Below are positions 1 through 8,065 of a DNA stretch of 64,000 nucleotides, piece after piece. This DNA is from Sanguibacter antarcticus (lineage in GTDB: Bacteria; Actinomycetota; Actinomycetes; Actinomycetales; Cellulomonadaceae), in contig NZ_PDJG01000001.1 of assembly GCF_002564005.1 (NCBI RefSeq), forward strand, positions 2,852,001 to 2,916,000. Reading direction: 5' to 3'. A model generated the notes under the pieces. The model was not told the origin of the DNA. It saw only the letters and a program-made list of their open reading frames with translations, and made no database searches. Position numbers and translations under genes: made by a program. Numbering within the stretch: the first letter of the stretch is position 1; every line of letters starts with the position of its first letter.

Positions 1-420
1 GACCTCGCGATGCAGGTCGTGAGCGACGGCGAGGGCATCACCAAGCTCATCCAGGTGTCCGTGACCGGCGCCCGCACCGAGGACGACGCCTACGTCATGG
101 CCAAGTCGATCAGCGAGTCCCCCCTCGTCAAGACAGCGATCGCGGGAGGGCACCCGAACTGGGGGCGCATCGCGATGGCTGTGGGGAAGACCCACCGTCC
201 GGTCCGCCAGGAGCGCCTGGACATCTGGCTCGGCCCGCACCAGGTCGCGCTGCAGGGCGACGCCAACGACTCCGTGGACCAGGACGCACTCGCCGTGTAC
301 ATGAGCACCGACGTCATCGAGATCGCGGTCGACGTGGCGATGGGCACGGCCAGCTCGACCCTGTGGACCTGCGACCTCACTCAGGGCTACATCAACATCA
401 ACGCCCACTACTCCACGTAA
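1..420 (+). CDS. argJ: Glutamate N-acetyltransferase / ornithine acetyltransferase ArgJ, C-terminal part
   Basis: Only the last 139 residues are in the window; the frame is open from base 1 (DLAMQVVSDGEG...) and stops with TAA at 418-420. The conserved ArgJ stretch GEGITKLIQVSVTGA, the block SPLVKTAIAGGHPNWGRI and the ending YININAHYST are seen. ArgJ transfers the acetyl group from acetylornithine to glutamate in the cyclic arginine pathway. The self-cleavage Thr lies upstream of the window, so processing and intactness cannot be judged. A terminator-like hairpin follows 20 bp later, so this looks like the end of its transcription unit; no other arg gene is visible downstream. Confidence 0.9.
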   Translation, partial: DLAMQVVSDGEGITKLIQVSVTGARTEDDAYVMAKSISESPLVKTAIAGGHPNWGRIAMAVGKTHRPVRQERLDIWLGPHQVALQGDANDSVDQDALAVYMSTDVIEIAVDVAMGTASSTLWTCDLTQGYININAHYST

Positions 421-439
421 AGCACGTGCGTGACGGGTC

Positions 440-463
440 ACCGGGCGAGAAACCTCGCCCGGT
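440..463 (+). terminator. Hairpin terminator after argJ
   Basis: A perfect 10-bp stem (ACCGGGCGAG / CTCGCCCGGT) with a 4-nt loop starts 20 bp after the argJ stop. There is no long T tract, as is usual in high-GC actinobacteria. Confidence 0.65.
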
Positions 464-930
464 CAAGTTCTGCGCTGCACGCACCCGCATGCCCACCGGA
501 CGTCGGGCGCGTGCAGCGCGCCGGACTCGGTCGCCGCGTCCCGACGGGTCCTCAAGATCGCAGTCGAGGACCACGTCGCCTTCATGTCGCTGTACCGCAG
601 TGAGCTCTGACTCACTGCAACCACGAGCGCACTGAACCAAGCCACCCGGCTGACCATGGGTTCGCAGAAACTCGACCGTGCTACACAAGCGGAGGCCTGT
701 GCAATCTAGGCCGCACGCCCACACTCTTGACGTGCCACGCAGACTGCACGGACACGCCGCTGCACTTTGCACGATCTCGGGCGTGCCGCGGGGGCCGTGC
801 AAACTAGGACGCAGGGCAACCACCCGCCCTAGCCGGCCTGACGGTAGGAGCATCACCCGCGGTCGTCACATCATGGTGTGAACGGGCCGAGCGTCAGTTC
901 CGAACTTCCGCTAGACCCCGAACGCGACAC
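464..930. other. Non-coding gap with short imperfect repeats
   Basis: No convincing gene is seen in either strand. Two near-identical 17-mers stand out, GTGCAATCTAGGCCGCA at 699-715 and GTGCAAACTAGGACGCA at 797-813, about 98 bp apart, with a looser relative GCGCAAAATAGGTTGCACG at 2510-2528 downstream of dnaB. They could be regulator sites, promoter remnants or pieces of a decayed element; the function is unknown. Confidence 0.4.
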
Positions 931-1491
931 TCACTCGGCGCGGTCTCCAGCCAGCAGGCTGTGGACAACGGTGTCCCGGCGACCCGATTTGAACGTCATG
1001 TGCGAGCGCAGCACGCCTTCGCGCCGGAAGCCACATCGCTGAGCTACCCGCTGCGAGGCGATGTTGTCGGGGCCGCAGGTCAGTTCCATGCGCGCGAGGT
1101 TCAGGGCATCGAAGCCCCAACCTGTCAGCAGCCGAACGGCTGTGGTCGCTGCGCCCCGACCACGCGCCACCGTCGTGAGCCAGTATCCGATGGACGCCCG
1201 TCGCTGCGTCAGATCGACCGCGTACAGCGACACACCGCCCCACAGCATTCCCGTGCCGCAGGCCACCACCGCCAGCTGTAACTCCTGCCCCGCGATCCAC
1301 GAGCGCTGCTGGTCCTCCAAGAACCGCTGTGCGTCCTCGACGAGGTAAGGGGCAGAGGACGGCCATGTGAACGCCAGCACCTCCGGGTCAGCGAAGGCTG
1401 CATGCAAAGCGACTGCCTCATCGGCGAGCCACCGTCGCAACAAGACACCACCGGAGGACAAGTCCGGGTCAGGCAGCGGTAGGGCGCTCAT
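931..1491 (-). CDS. GNAT-family N-acetyltransferase, RimJ/RimL-like
   Basis: This 186-residue protein has the GNAT fold of the RimJ/RimL type. The acetyl-CoA pyrophosphate-binding loop RGRGAA is at about residues 110-115, followed by the strand and helix with N143 and RVAQRCGF typical of the family's C-terminal half. Such enzymes acetylate protein N-termini, antibiotics or small amines; the substrate cannot be read from the sequence. The ATG at 1491 is chosen because a TATACT -10 element sits 7 nt upstream, which fits a leaderless transcript, and homology starts just after it. It is divergent from another GNAT gene at 1764 with a 272-bp gap that holds no other visible gene. Confidence 0.85.
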   Translation of the reverse strand: MSALPLPDPDLSSGGVLLRRWLADEAVALHAAFADPEVLAFTWPSSAPYLVEDAQRFLEDQQRSWIAGQELQLAVVACGTGMLWGGVSLYAVDLTQRRASIGYWLTTVARGRGAATTAVRLLTGWGFDALNLARMELTCGPDNIASQRVAQRCGFRREGVLRSHMTFKSGRRDTVVHSLLAGDRAE

Positions 1492-1498
1492 CGCAAGC

Positions 1499-1504
1499 AG
1501 TATA
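1499..1504 (-). promoter_or_regulatory. -10 element of a leaderless promoter
   Basis: TATACT on the minus strand lies 7 nt before the ATG of the GNAT gene. Transcription would start at or within 1-2 nt of the start codon. No clear -35 hexamer is seen. Confidence 0.55.
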
Positions 1505-1751
1505 GGAGCCCCGCAGCCACGCCCTACGCTCCTTGGGGTCCGCAGCCCGGTAGTTCCACCACCGTGATTTGCGGGGATCCACATGCGTCCCCCTCTCGGC
1601 CAGATAATGCCAACCTTTCCGATGCCGCTGGCCTCCCTCGACCCACGCTCTACGTCTGACTCGACGAGAGCGGCTAGCAACCCGCGCGGATCACGTCGAG
1701 GACCCCTCGCCCAATCGATGGACGACCTGCCCTGAACCGGTCCGCGATCCT

Positions 1752-1757
1752 TAGCCT
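1752..1757 (+). promoter_or_regulatory. -10 element of a leaderless promoter
   Basis: TAGCCT lies 6 nt before the ATG at 1764, the spacing expected for a leaderless mRNA. No Shine-Dalgarno sequence is present before that ATG. Confidence 0.5.
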
Positions 1758-1763
1758 GTCGCC

Positions 1764-2192
1764 ATGAGCACCGCGCCTGAAGGCTATGAGATCTCTGCCG
1801 ACCCTTCACGCCTGGATGTGGACCTCGTCTACCGCTGGTTGTCCGAAGACACCTACTGGGCGCTCGGACGCTCGCGCGAGAAGCACAACGCGGCGATCGC
1901 AGGTTCGACGAACCTCGGTGTTTTCAACGTCGAGTCGGGCGACCAGGTGGCTTACGCCCGCGTGGTCACCGACCACGCAACGTTCGCGTGGCTGTGCGAC
2001 GTGTACGTCGCCCGTGAGGCGCGCGGGAACGGGCTGGGCACCGCCCTCGCGGCCGCCGTGCGCGACCACTTGGAGCCGTTCGGCGTCCGGCGGATCATGC
2101 TCGCGACGGCCGACGCGCACCGCGTCTACGAGCGCGTCGGCTTCGCGCCGATCACGACTCCTGAGAAGTGGATGGTACTGGGCTCGCAGTGA
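1764..2192 (+). CDS. GNAT-family N-acetyltransferase
   Basis: A compact 142-residue acetyltransferase. The N-terminal region (YEISADPSRLDVDLVYRWL) resembles single-domain GNATs annotated as generic acetyltransferases. The CoA-binding motif R-G-N-G-L-G is at about residues 87-92 after the DVYV strand, and YERVGF near residue 125 is the usual C-terminal signature. The substrate is unknown. It appears monocistronic and leaderless; the second GNAT at 931-1491 is too different in sequence to be a recent duplicate. Confidence 0.85.
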   Translation: MSTAPEGYEISADPSRLDVDLVYRWLSEDTYWALGRSREKHNAAIAGSTNLGVFNVESGDQVAYARVVTDHATFAWLCDVYVAREARGNGLGTALAAAVRDHLEPFGVRRIMLATADAHRVYERVGFAPITTPEKWMVLGSQ

Positions 2193-2545
2193 TCTCCTCC
2201 GCCTGCTCACAGGGTAAGGACGTGTCATGCTGCGCTGAGGCTACGCCCCACCCTGTCTGAGGCCTGTGCATCGCCGAGCGCCAACCCAGACGGTCCAGCG
2301 TCGGGGTTGGCGGACAAACTACTGACGTCTAACCAAGGAGCCCCCACCATCTCGACCGCGCTCCGCATCTTGATGGAGACCGGTGTGCCACGGAGCAGCC
2401 CAGACCCAAGCACCACGCCGCTACTCAGGGGCCATCAGCTCAACACCCTCGCCCCATCTGATGGGCACGATCAGACAAAGTGACGGTCATGTTACAGAGG
2501 TGGGCGAGTGCGCAAAATAGGTTGCACGTCCACAACACCCCCACG
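2193..2545. other. Non-coding gap between GNAT and dnaB ends
   Basis: The region separates the 3' ends of the convergent GNAT and dnaB genes. Apart from the hairpin at 2279-2312 and the loose GTGCAA-type repeat at 2510-2528, nothing supportable is seen. Confidence 0.4.
2279..2312. terminator. Bidirectional hairpin between convergent GNAT and dnaB
   Basis: CGCCAACCC (2279-2287) pairs with GGGTTGGCG (2304-2312), with an inner GACG/CGTC helix. It lies between two converging genes and could end both transcripts, though it is 87 bp and 234 bp from the respective stops. Confidence 0.4.
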
Positions 2546-4957
2546 TCACGCCTGCATATCAACAAATCGCGAGTAATGCCCTTGGAATGCCACGGTGATG
2601 ACGTCGGTCGGCCCGTTGCGGTGCTTGGCGACGATGAGGTCGGCTTCACCGGCCCGCGGCGATTCTTTCTCGTACGCGTCTTCTCGGTGCAGCAGGATGA
2701 CGATGTCAGCGTCCTGCTCGATCGACCCAGACTCACGCAGGTCGCTCATCGCCGGCCGCTTGTCCGTGCGCTGCTCGGCGCCACGGTTGAGCTGCGAGAT
2801 CGCGATGACCGGAACCTCGAGCTCCTTGGCAAGGAGCTTGAGCGCACGAGAGAACTCCGAGACCTCCTGCTGACGCGACTCCACGCGCTTGCCAGACGAC
2901 ATGAGCTGGAGATAGTCGATGACGACGAGCTTGAGGTCGTGCTTCTGCTTGAGCCGTCGGCACTTGGCACGGATCTCCATGAGGGACATGTTCGGCGAGT
3001 CGTCGATGAACAACGGCGCCTCAGAGATCTTGCCCATGGTCCCCGCAAGCTTCTGCCAGTCGTCCTCGCCCATGGACCCGTTGCGCATCTTCTGCAGGTG
3101 GATCCGCGCCTCGGCCGCAAGGAGTCGCATGGTGATCTCGTTGCGGCTCATCTCGAGCGAGAAGACGACAGAGGTCAAGCCGTGCTTGATCGACGCCGAC
3201 CGAGCGATGTCGATCCCGAGCGTCGAGTTGTGCGTCGGAATCATCGCGTGCGACGCGAGGTACAGGTGCTCGGGGTGGCTGATCTCCACGCACCGGACCG
3301 GCACGGGCTCCACAGGTCGCACGTCCACGATCAACCGGCTCTGCAGACGAGGAGTCGACACCCGGCGGCATTCCTTGTGGACAAGCTTCTTGCGCTCGAG
3401 CGCGAAGACCTCGTCGTCAGCCGTGAACGTGAGGGTGAACGCCGTCGCGCTCTCGTCAGACCGTCCGCGGACAGTCCGCTCGGACCAGCTCGTCTGGTAG
3501 CCGAGGCTGTGGACGAGCTCGCGAGCGTCCTGGGCGAGCCGCCTGCTCGTCACCGTGAGCTGCAGGCTCCCGGTTGGGTCGACGGAGCCGTCGGCGTCGA
3601 GCAGACCGGCCAACAGCTCGCGGCGCTGGTCCTCGCTGCCTCGCAGGTAGGACACGGGGATGTGCTTGTCACCCAGCACTCCGAGCGCCCGCAACATCCC
3701 GGCGACGGTGCCACGCACGTCAGCGCACTCGGGGGCGGGCAGCTGCAGCACGTAGTGCCGTGCGGCACCGTCCCGGCTCGGCAGCTCGTGCGCGACGAGC
3801 CCGAGCCCGTCGATCCGCATCGCGATCTCTGGATCTGCCGACGTGAGCTCTGCGGAGGCAGAGTCCCCGTCACCGAGCCAGACCCCCAGAGCATAGGGGT
3901 GCAGCGGAAGATCTGCGGCGGGAAGCTGCAGCGCGGTCGCCACGGGTACGCCGTGGTTGGCACGCTCGCCCGCTGTGGCACACCGCACCGTAGCGGCGAT
4001 CTCCTCCGTCGTCCGGATCTCGGTAACGCTCCCTGCACGACGAGCCGCACGCGTCGTCGTCGCCCACTCGTGCTGAGCGTCCGCCACGATCGAGGTGCCG
4101 TCGTCGAAGACGACCTCGTAGCACGGACGGTCCGTCATGACCTCGGTCGCTGCGACGACCGTGGTGGGCGTCCCGTCGGCGGCGAGCAGCTCGTCTCCGA
4201 CCTGCACGTCCCCCATCGTCGTCCACCCGGTCGGCGTCGGCAGGGGCGTGTCGAGCGCCAGAGCCTTCCCGATGGCCGGGCGCGCCGCCAGGACGATCAT
4301 CTGTCCGGGGTGCAGCCCGTTGGTCAAGCGGTCGAGATCGGCGAACCCCGTCGGTACGCCCACCATGCCTTCGCCGCGGTGCCCGGCGGCCTCGATCTCG
4401 TCGACCGCTCCCCCGATGACGTCGCCGAGGACGTGGTAGTCCTCGCTCGTGCGCGTCTCGGTGACGGCGTAGACCTCGGCCTGGGCGTTGTTGACGATGT
4501 CGTCGACGTCGCCGCCGTCCGTCGCGTACCCGAGCTGGACGATGCGCGTCCCGGCCTGCACGAGACGGCGCAGCACGGCACGCTCACGGACGATCCGCGC
4601 GTAGTAGCCGGCGTTCGCGGCCGTGGGCACCATCGAGATGAGGGTGTGGATGTAGGGCGCTCCACCGATGCGGCCCATCTCGCCGCGCTTCGTGAGCTCG
4701 GCCACGACCGTGATCGCATCCGCAGGCTCGCCGCGACCGTAGAGATCGAGGATGACCTCGTAGACCGCCTCGTGGGCGGGCTTGTAGAAGTCGGTGCCCT
4801 TGAGCTGCTCGATGACGTCGGCGATCGCGTCTTTCGAGATGAGCATGCCGCCCAGGACGCTCTGCTCCGCGGCGACGTCCTGCGGCGGCGTCCGGTCGAA
4901 CGGGGAGCCGGAGGAGCGTTGTGAGCTGTAGTCCGACTCGAGCTCGTCGATCGACAT
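2546..4957 (-). CDS. dnaB: Replicative DNA helicase DnaB, intein-containing precursor
   Basis: An 803-residue precursor: the 457-residue DnaB helicase is split by a 346-residue intein. DnaB unwinds DNA ahead of the fork as a hexamer. The N-terminal domain begins MSIDELESDYSSQ and has RTPPQDVAAEQSVLGG; the RecA-like domain has the Walker A ARPAIGK|ST interrupted exactly after the Lys (residue 231) and resumed at Ser578. The Walker B strand LVVIDYLQL is near residue 678 and the sensor region AISQLNRGAEQR near 718. An in-frame extension to 5062 exists, but MSIDEL matches the family start. The product is active only after protein splicing restores the P-loop. It lies apart from rplI because a MATE gene intervenes; DciA, the likely loader, is encoded at 38.5 kb. 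Confidence 0.96.
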   Translation of the reverse strand: MSIDELESDYSSQRSSGSPFDRTPPQDVAAEQSVLGGMLISKDAIADVIEQLKGTDFYKPAHEAVYEVILDLYGRGEPADAITVVAELTKRGEMGRIGGAPYIHTLISMVPTAANAGYYARIVRERAVLRRLVQAGTRIVQLGYATDGGDVDDIVNNAQAEVYAVTETRTSEDYHVLGDVIGGAVDEIEAAGHRGEGMVGVPTGFADLDRLTNGLHPGQMIVLAARPAIGKALALDTPLPTPTGWTTMGDVQVGDELLAADGTPTTVVAATEVMTDRPCYEVVFDDGTSIVADAQHEWATTTRAARRAGSVTEIRTTEEIAATVRCATAGERANHGVPVATALQLPAADLPLHPYALGVWLGDGDSASAELTSADPEIAMRIDGLGLVAHELPSRDGAARHYVLQLPAPECADVRGTVAGMLRALGVLGDKHIPVSYLRGSEDQRRELLAGLLDADGSVDPTGSLQLTVTSRRLAQDARELVHSLGYQTSWSERTVRGRSDESATAFTLTFTADDEVFALERKKLVHKECRRVSTPRLQSRLIVDVRPVEPVPVRCVEISHPEHLYLASHAMIPTHNSTLGIDIARSASIKHGLTSVVFSLEMSRNEITMRLLAAEARIHLQKMRNGSMGEDDWQKLAGTMGKISEAPLFIDDSPNMSLMEIRAKCRRLKQKHDLKLVVIDYLQLMSSGKRVESRQQEVSEFSRALKLLAKELEVPVIAISQLNRGAEQRTDKRPAMSDLRESGSIEQDADIVILLHREDAYEKESPRAGEADLIVAKHRNGPTDVITVAFQGHYSRFVDMQA
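3227..4264 (-). other. Class 3 (WCT-type) intein with LAGLIDADG endonuclease, in the DnaB P-loop
   Basis: Precursor residues 232-577 form the intein. It starts with Ala (ALALDTPLP), not the Cys or Ser of class 1 inteins, and ends PTHN before the +1 Ser. The class 3 triplet is visible: Trp298 in block B (DAQHEW), Cys556 in block F (VRCVEISHPEHLYL) and Thr575 in block G (PTHN). In class 3 inteins the block F Cys replaces residue 1 as the first nucleophile. A LAGLIDADG homing endonuclease is present, with LGVWLGDGD at 357-365 and LLAGLLDADG at 448-457, both acidic residues kept, so it may be active. Base composition looks like the surrounding gene. Confidence 0.9.
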
Positions 4958-5077
4958 GAAGTCCCATCTCGTGTGCGTGCTTCTGGGCTTCGGTGTACAC
5001 CCTGCCACTGACAGAGCGTCGGCTGCTCCTGCACCGTACGCTCGCGTGGCATGCGGAACCAACCCGCACCAATCGAC

Positions 5078-5175
5078 TTATCCACAGGCTTGTCCCCAGG
5101 GGTGGGGACAACTCGGCAGGGGGCAGGTCAGCAGTCATCCACAGTGTGGATAGAGGTGTGGATAACTGGGGATAA
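5078..5175. promoter_or_regulatory. Cluster of seven DnaA-box-like sites upstream of dnaB
   Basis: Seven 9-mers within one or two bases of TTATCCACA or TTGTCCACA lie in 98 bp: TTATCCACA 5078, TTGTCCCCA 5090, TGGGGACAA 5103, TCATCCACA 5135, TGTGGATAG 5145, TGTGGATAA 5157 and TGGGGATAA 5167. Two are perfect TTATCCACA-type boxes, one on each strand. The cluster is between the dnaB start (4957, minus) and the MATE start (5289, plus), so it could control dnaB or titrate DnaA. A less GC-rich stretch follows at 5175-5205. Confidence 0.7.
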
Positions 5176-5288
5176 CCTGTTCATAGAAACGAGTTTTCTC
5201 CTCTCAGCCGCGACAATCCGCCACTCTGCTTGTGGACTCACAAGTGCCTCGAGAGGCATCCACGCCTCGGACCTGATGGGATCACTCT

Positions 5289-6620
5289 GTGGAACAATCT
5301 CGCCCGACCAGCGGCGTCGACCGCCAGATCCTCGCCCTCGCGGTGCCCGCGCTCGGAGCGCTCGTCGCCGAGCCGCTCTTCGTCCTCGTCGACTCGGCCG
5401 TCGTCGGGCACCTCGGGACTCCGCAGCTCGCAGGGCTCTCGATCGCCTCGACAATCCTGCTCACCGTGGTCGGTCTGTGCGTATTCCTCGCCTACGCGAC
5501 CACCGCCGCGGTCGCGCGACGGCTCGGAGCCGGGGACGCCGTCGCGGCCTTGCGCTCAGGCATCGACGGCATGTGGCTCGCAGCGGCTCTCGGCGTCGGT
5601 CTCGCGGCTCTGCTCTGGGTGGCCGCTCCCTGGGCCGTCGGCGTCCTCGGTGCGGACGGCGCCGTCGCCGACCACGCGACGTCCTACCTGCGCTGGTCCG
5701 CCCCCGGCCTGCCGGGCATGCTCCTCGTCCTCGCGTCGACGGGCGTCCTGCGCGGCCTGCAAGACACCCGCACGCCCCTGTGGGTCGCAGCAGGCGGCGC
5801 TGTCGCCAACGCGGTGCTCAACGTCGTGCTCGTCTACGGCGCCGGGATGGGGATCGCCGGCTCGGGCCTCGGCACCGCGGTCGCACAGCTCGCCATGGGA
5901 GCGATCCTCACCGCCGTCGTCGTCCGGGGAGCGCGCGCCGCGGGCGCCGGCCTCCGTCCGTCGACCGGCGGGATCTGGTCGAGCGCGCGCGCCGGCGCGC
6001 CCCTGCTCGTCCGGACCGTGTCCCTGCGCCTCGCCATCCTCCTCACCGTCTTCGTCGCGACAGGGCTCGGCGCGGTCGCTCTCGCGGGCCACCAGGTCGT
6101 CACGAGCGTGTGGGGCCTGGCAGCGTTCGCGCTCGACGCCCTCGCCATCGCGGCGCAGGCGCTCATCGGCCACCGGCTCGGTGCGGGCGACGTCGACACG
6201 ACCCGCCAGATCCTGCGACGCACGCTCCAGTGGGGCACGGGCGCCGGCGCGATCCTCGGCGCGGTCGTCGCGGGCGGCGGCTGGTGGTTCGCGCTGCTCT
6301 TCACGTCCGACCCCGACGTGCGCGTCGCGATCGCGCTCGGCATGGCTGTCGCTGGCCTGCTCATGCCCGTCGCCGGGTGGGTGTTCGTCCTCGACGGCGT
6401 CCTCATCGGCGCCGGCGACGGTCGCTACCTCGCGGTCGCGGGCGTCGTCACGCTCCTCGCCTACGCCCCCGTCGCCCTGGCGGTGCGGGCGTGGGCGCCG
6501 TCGGGCGCTGCGGGCCTGGCCTGGTTGTGGCTCGCCTTCGCGGGCGTCTTCATGCTCGCTCGCGCGCTGACCACCGGCCTCCGCGCCCGCGGCAGCGCCT
6601 GGCTGTCCACCGGCACCTGA
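5289..6620 (+). CDS. MATE-family efflux transporter, DinF-like
   Basis: A 443-residue membrane protein of the multidrug and toxic compound extrusion family, usually cation-coupled antiporters of drugs or metabolites. Two homologous halves are visible: LALAVPALGALVAEPLFVLVDSAVVGHLGTPQLAG in the first, and APLLVRTVSLRLAILLTVFVA with ALAGHQVV in the second, with hydrophobic segments compatible with 12 helices. MATE-type signatures VLRGLQDTRTP and IAAQALIGHRLGAGD are present. Start is GTG at 5289. It sits between dnaB and rplI on the opposite strand, breaking the common rplI-dnaB adjacency, and converges with rplI on a shared terminator. The substrate is unknown. Confidence 0.88.
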   Translation: MEQSRPTSGVDRQILALAVPALGALVAEPLFVLVDSAVVGHLGTPQLAGLSIASTILLTVVGLCVFLAYATTAAVARRLGAGDAVAALRSGIDGMWLAAALGVGLAALLWVAAPWAVGVLGADGAVADHATSYLRWSAPGLPGMLLVLASTGVLRGLQDTRTPLWVAAGGAVANAVLNVVLVYGAGMGIAGSGLGTAVAQLAMGAILTAVVVRGARAAGAGLRPSTGGIWSSARAGAPLLVRTVSLRLAILLTVFVATGLGAVALAGHQVVTSVWGLAAFALDALAIAAQALIGHRLGAGDVDTTRQILRRTLQWGTGAGAILGAVVAGGGWWFALLFTSDPDVRVAIALGMAVAGLLMPVAGWVFVLDGVLIGAGDGRYLAVAGVVTLLAYAPVALAVRAWAPSGAAGLAWLWLAFAGVFMLARALTTGLRARGSAWLSTGT

Positions 6621-6646
6621 CGCAAACAGCCAAGAAGCGGGTACGA

Positions 6647-6687
6647 CGACGGCCCGCCGCCTCCCGGGGGAGACGAGCGGGCCGTCG
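6647..6687. terminator. Bidirectional terminator between MATE gene and rplI
   Basis: CGACGGCCCGC (6647-6657) pairs perfectly with GCGGGCCGTCG (6677-6687). It lies 27 bp after the MATE stop and 30 bp after the rplI stop, so it can serve both convergent units. Confidence 0.7.
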
Positions 6688-6716
6688 GTCGTGCAGATCA
6701 GTCGTTCAGCGTGAGA

Positions 6717-7166
6717 TCACGCAGCGACGACGTTGACCTTGATGTTCGCCGAGACCTCGGAGTGCAGACGGATCGAGACCGTGTACTCCCCCGTGGACTT
6801 GATCGGCTGAGCGATCTCGATCTTGCGCTTGTCGACGGAGAGCCCACCGAGAGCGGACACTGCTGCCGCGATCTCGCCGGTCGTCACCGCACCGAAGAGA
6901 CGACCACCGTTGCCAGCCTTCGCGGACACGGTCACCGCCTTCGACTGCAGCGAGTCGCGCGTGGCCTTGGCCTCGTCGAGGGTTGCGATCTCACGTGCCT
7001 TGCGAGCCTTGCGGATCGCGGAGATCTGCGACTCGGCACCCTTGGTCCACAGGGTGGCGAGGCTGCGGGGGACGAGGTAGTTACGGGCGTACCCGTCCTT
7101 GACCTCGACCACGTCGCCGGGCTCACCGAGTCCGGTGACCTCGTGGGTCAGAATAAGCTTAGCCAT
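6717..7166 (-). CDS. rplI: 50S ribosomal protein bL9
   Basis: At 149 residues this is the normal length for bL9. The N-terminal rRNA-binding domain [33 protein letters not shown] and the long connecting helix are clear, ending in the C-terminal domain [20 protein letters not shown]. It is the last gene of the rpsF-ssb-rpsR-rplI cluster, 15 bp after rpsR, and is followed by the shared hairpin. ATG start at 7166 with a GGAGG-type site just upstream. Confidence 0.97.
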   Translation of the reverse strand: MAKLILTHEVTGLGEPGDVVEVKDGYARNYLVPRSLATLWTKGAESQISAIRKARKAREIATLDEAKATRDSLQSKAVTVSAKAGNGGRLFGAVTTGEIAAAVSALGGLSVDKRKIEIAQPIKSTGEYTVSIRLHSEVSANIKVNVVAA

Positions 7167-7181
7167 CAGTCAGCCTCCTTC

Positions 7182-7418
7182 TCAGCGTGCCGAGGACGAA
7201 TAGGGAAGCAGTGCCATCTCGCGGGCGTTCTTCACGGCCTTCGCGATCTGACGCTGCTCCTGCGTGTTCACGCCGGTCACCCGACGAGCGCGGATCTTCC
7301 CGCGGTCGGAGATGAACTTGCGCAGCAGGGCGGTGTCCTTGTAGTCGACCGTCTCGATCTTGGCCGACTTCAGCGGGTTGGACTTCTTCTTGGGCTTGCG
7401 CACAACGGGCTTTGCCAT
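7182..7418 (-). CDS. rpsR: 30S ribosomal protein bS18
   Basis: A 78-residue bS18 with the conserved core [26 protein letters not shown]. bS18 binds next to bS6 on the small subunit platform, and the bS6 gene is in the same cluster. No Cys zinc ligands are visible, so this is a zinc-free form. The N-terminus is Lys/Arg-rich ([10 protein letters not shown]). It lies 91 bp after ssb and 15 bp before rplI. Confidence 0.97.
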   Translation of the reverse strand: MAKPVVRKPKKKSNPLKSAKIETVDYKDTALLRKFISDRGKIRARRVTGVNTQEQRQIAKAVKNAREMALLPYSSSAR

Positions 7419-7509
7419 TGCGGTACTCCTTTACAAGGTGCTTCTCCGGGCCGCACCGCATGCGATTGCGCACGGTGAGACCAGGAAGCGAATATCTACG
7501 TGGTGGGGA

Positions 7510-8007
7510 CTAGAACGGAGGCTCGTCCGCGAACGAGCTGCCTCCGCCAGACGAGGCCGGGCCTGCGGTTGCCCACGGGTCGTCGGCCTGTGTCCCCGAA
7601 CTGGCGCCGAAACCGCCACCGCCGCTGGTGTTGCCACCGGAGCGCTGGGCGCGGGTGACCTTGGCGGAGGCGTACTTCAGGGAAGGACCGATCTCCTCGA
7701 CCTGAAGCTCGACGACGGTGCGCTTCTCGCCCTCGCGAGTCTCGTACGAACGCTGCACGAGGCGGCCAGACGCGATGACACGAGTTCCCTTGGTCAGGGA
7801 CTCGGCAACGTTCTCGGCAGCCTCACGCCAGATGGAACAACGCATGAACAGCGTGTCGCCGTCTTTCCAGTCGTTGCTCTGGCGGTCGAACGTCCGGGGC
7901 GTGGAAGCCACCGTGAAGTTCGCGACGGCCGCCCCTGACGGGGTGAATCGGAGCTCGGGGTCGCCCGTGAGGTTCCCGACCACCGTGATGACGGTGTCAC
8001 CAGCCAT
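7510..8007 (-). CDS. ssb: Single-stranded DNA-binding protein
   Basis: 165 residues. The OB fold occupies about residues 1-112 ([36 protein letters not shown]). A Gly/Ser-rich linker and the acidic tail SFADEPPF follow; this tail is the docking site for repair and replication partners. SSB coats single-stranded DNA at the fork. The gene lies between rpsF and rpsR, the usual actinobacterial arrangement, and is presumably co-transcribed with them. ATG start at 8007 with GGAGATGG upstream. Confidence 0.97.
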   Translation of the reverse strand: MAGDTVITVVGNLTGDPELRFTPSGAAVANFTVASTPRTFDRQSNDWKDGDTLFMRCSIWREAAENVAESLTKGTRVIASGRLVQRSYETREGEKRTVVELQVEEIGPSLKYASAKVTRAQRSGGNTSGGGGFGASSGTQADDPWATAGPASSGGGSSFADEPPF

Positions 8008-8065
8008 GCCATCTCCTTGGAGTGAGTGCGTGTTCGTGAGAGGTGCAAGGGGTCAGAGCGGGTGC

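Noticed and set aside
363..881. Short frames in the gap after argJ
   Set aside because: Several 60-150 codon frames in both strands overlap each other; none has a recognisable motif or ribosome binding site.
2225..2416. Small minus-strand frame between GNAT and dnaB
   Set aside because: 63 codons with no motif; it spans a terminator-like hairpin.
2480..4924. Long open frame (about 814 codons) opposite dnaB
   Set aside because: It mirrors dnaB codon structure in a high-GC gene; the translation is Arg/Asp/Leu-rich and without any recognisable domain.
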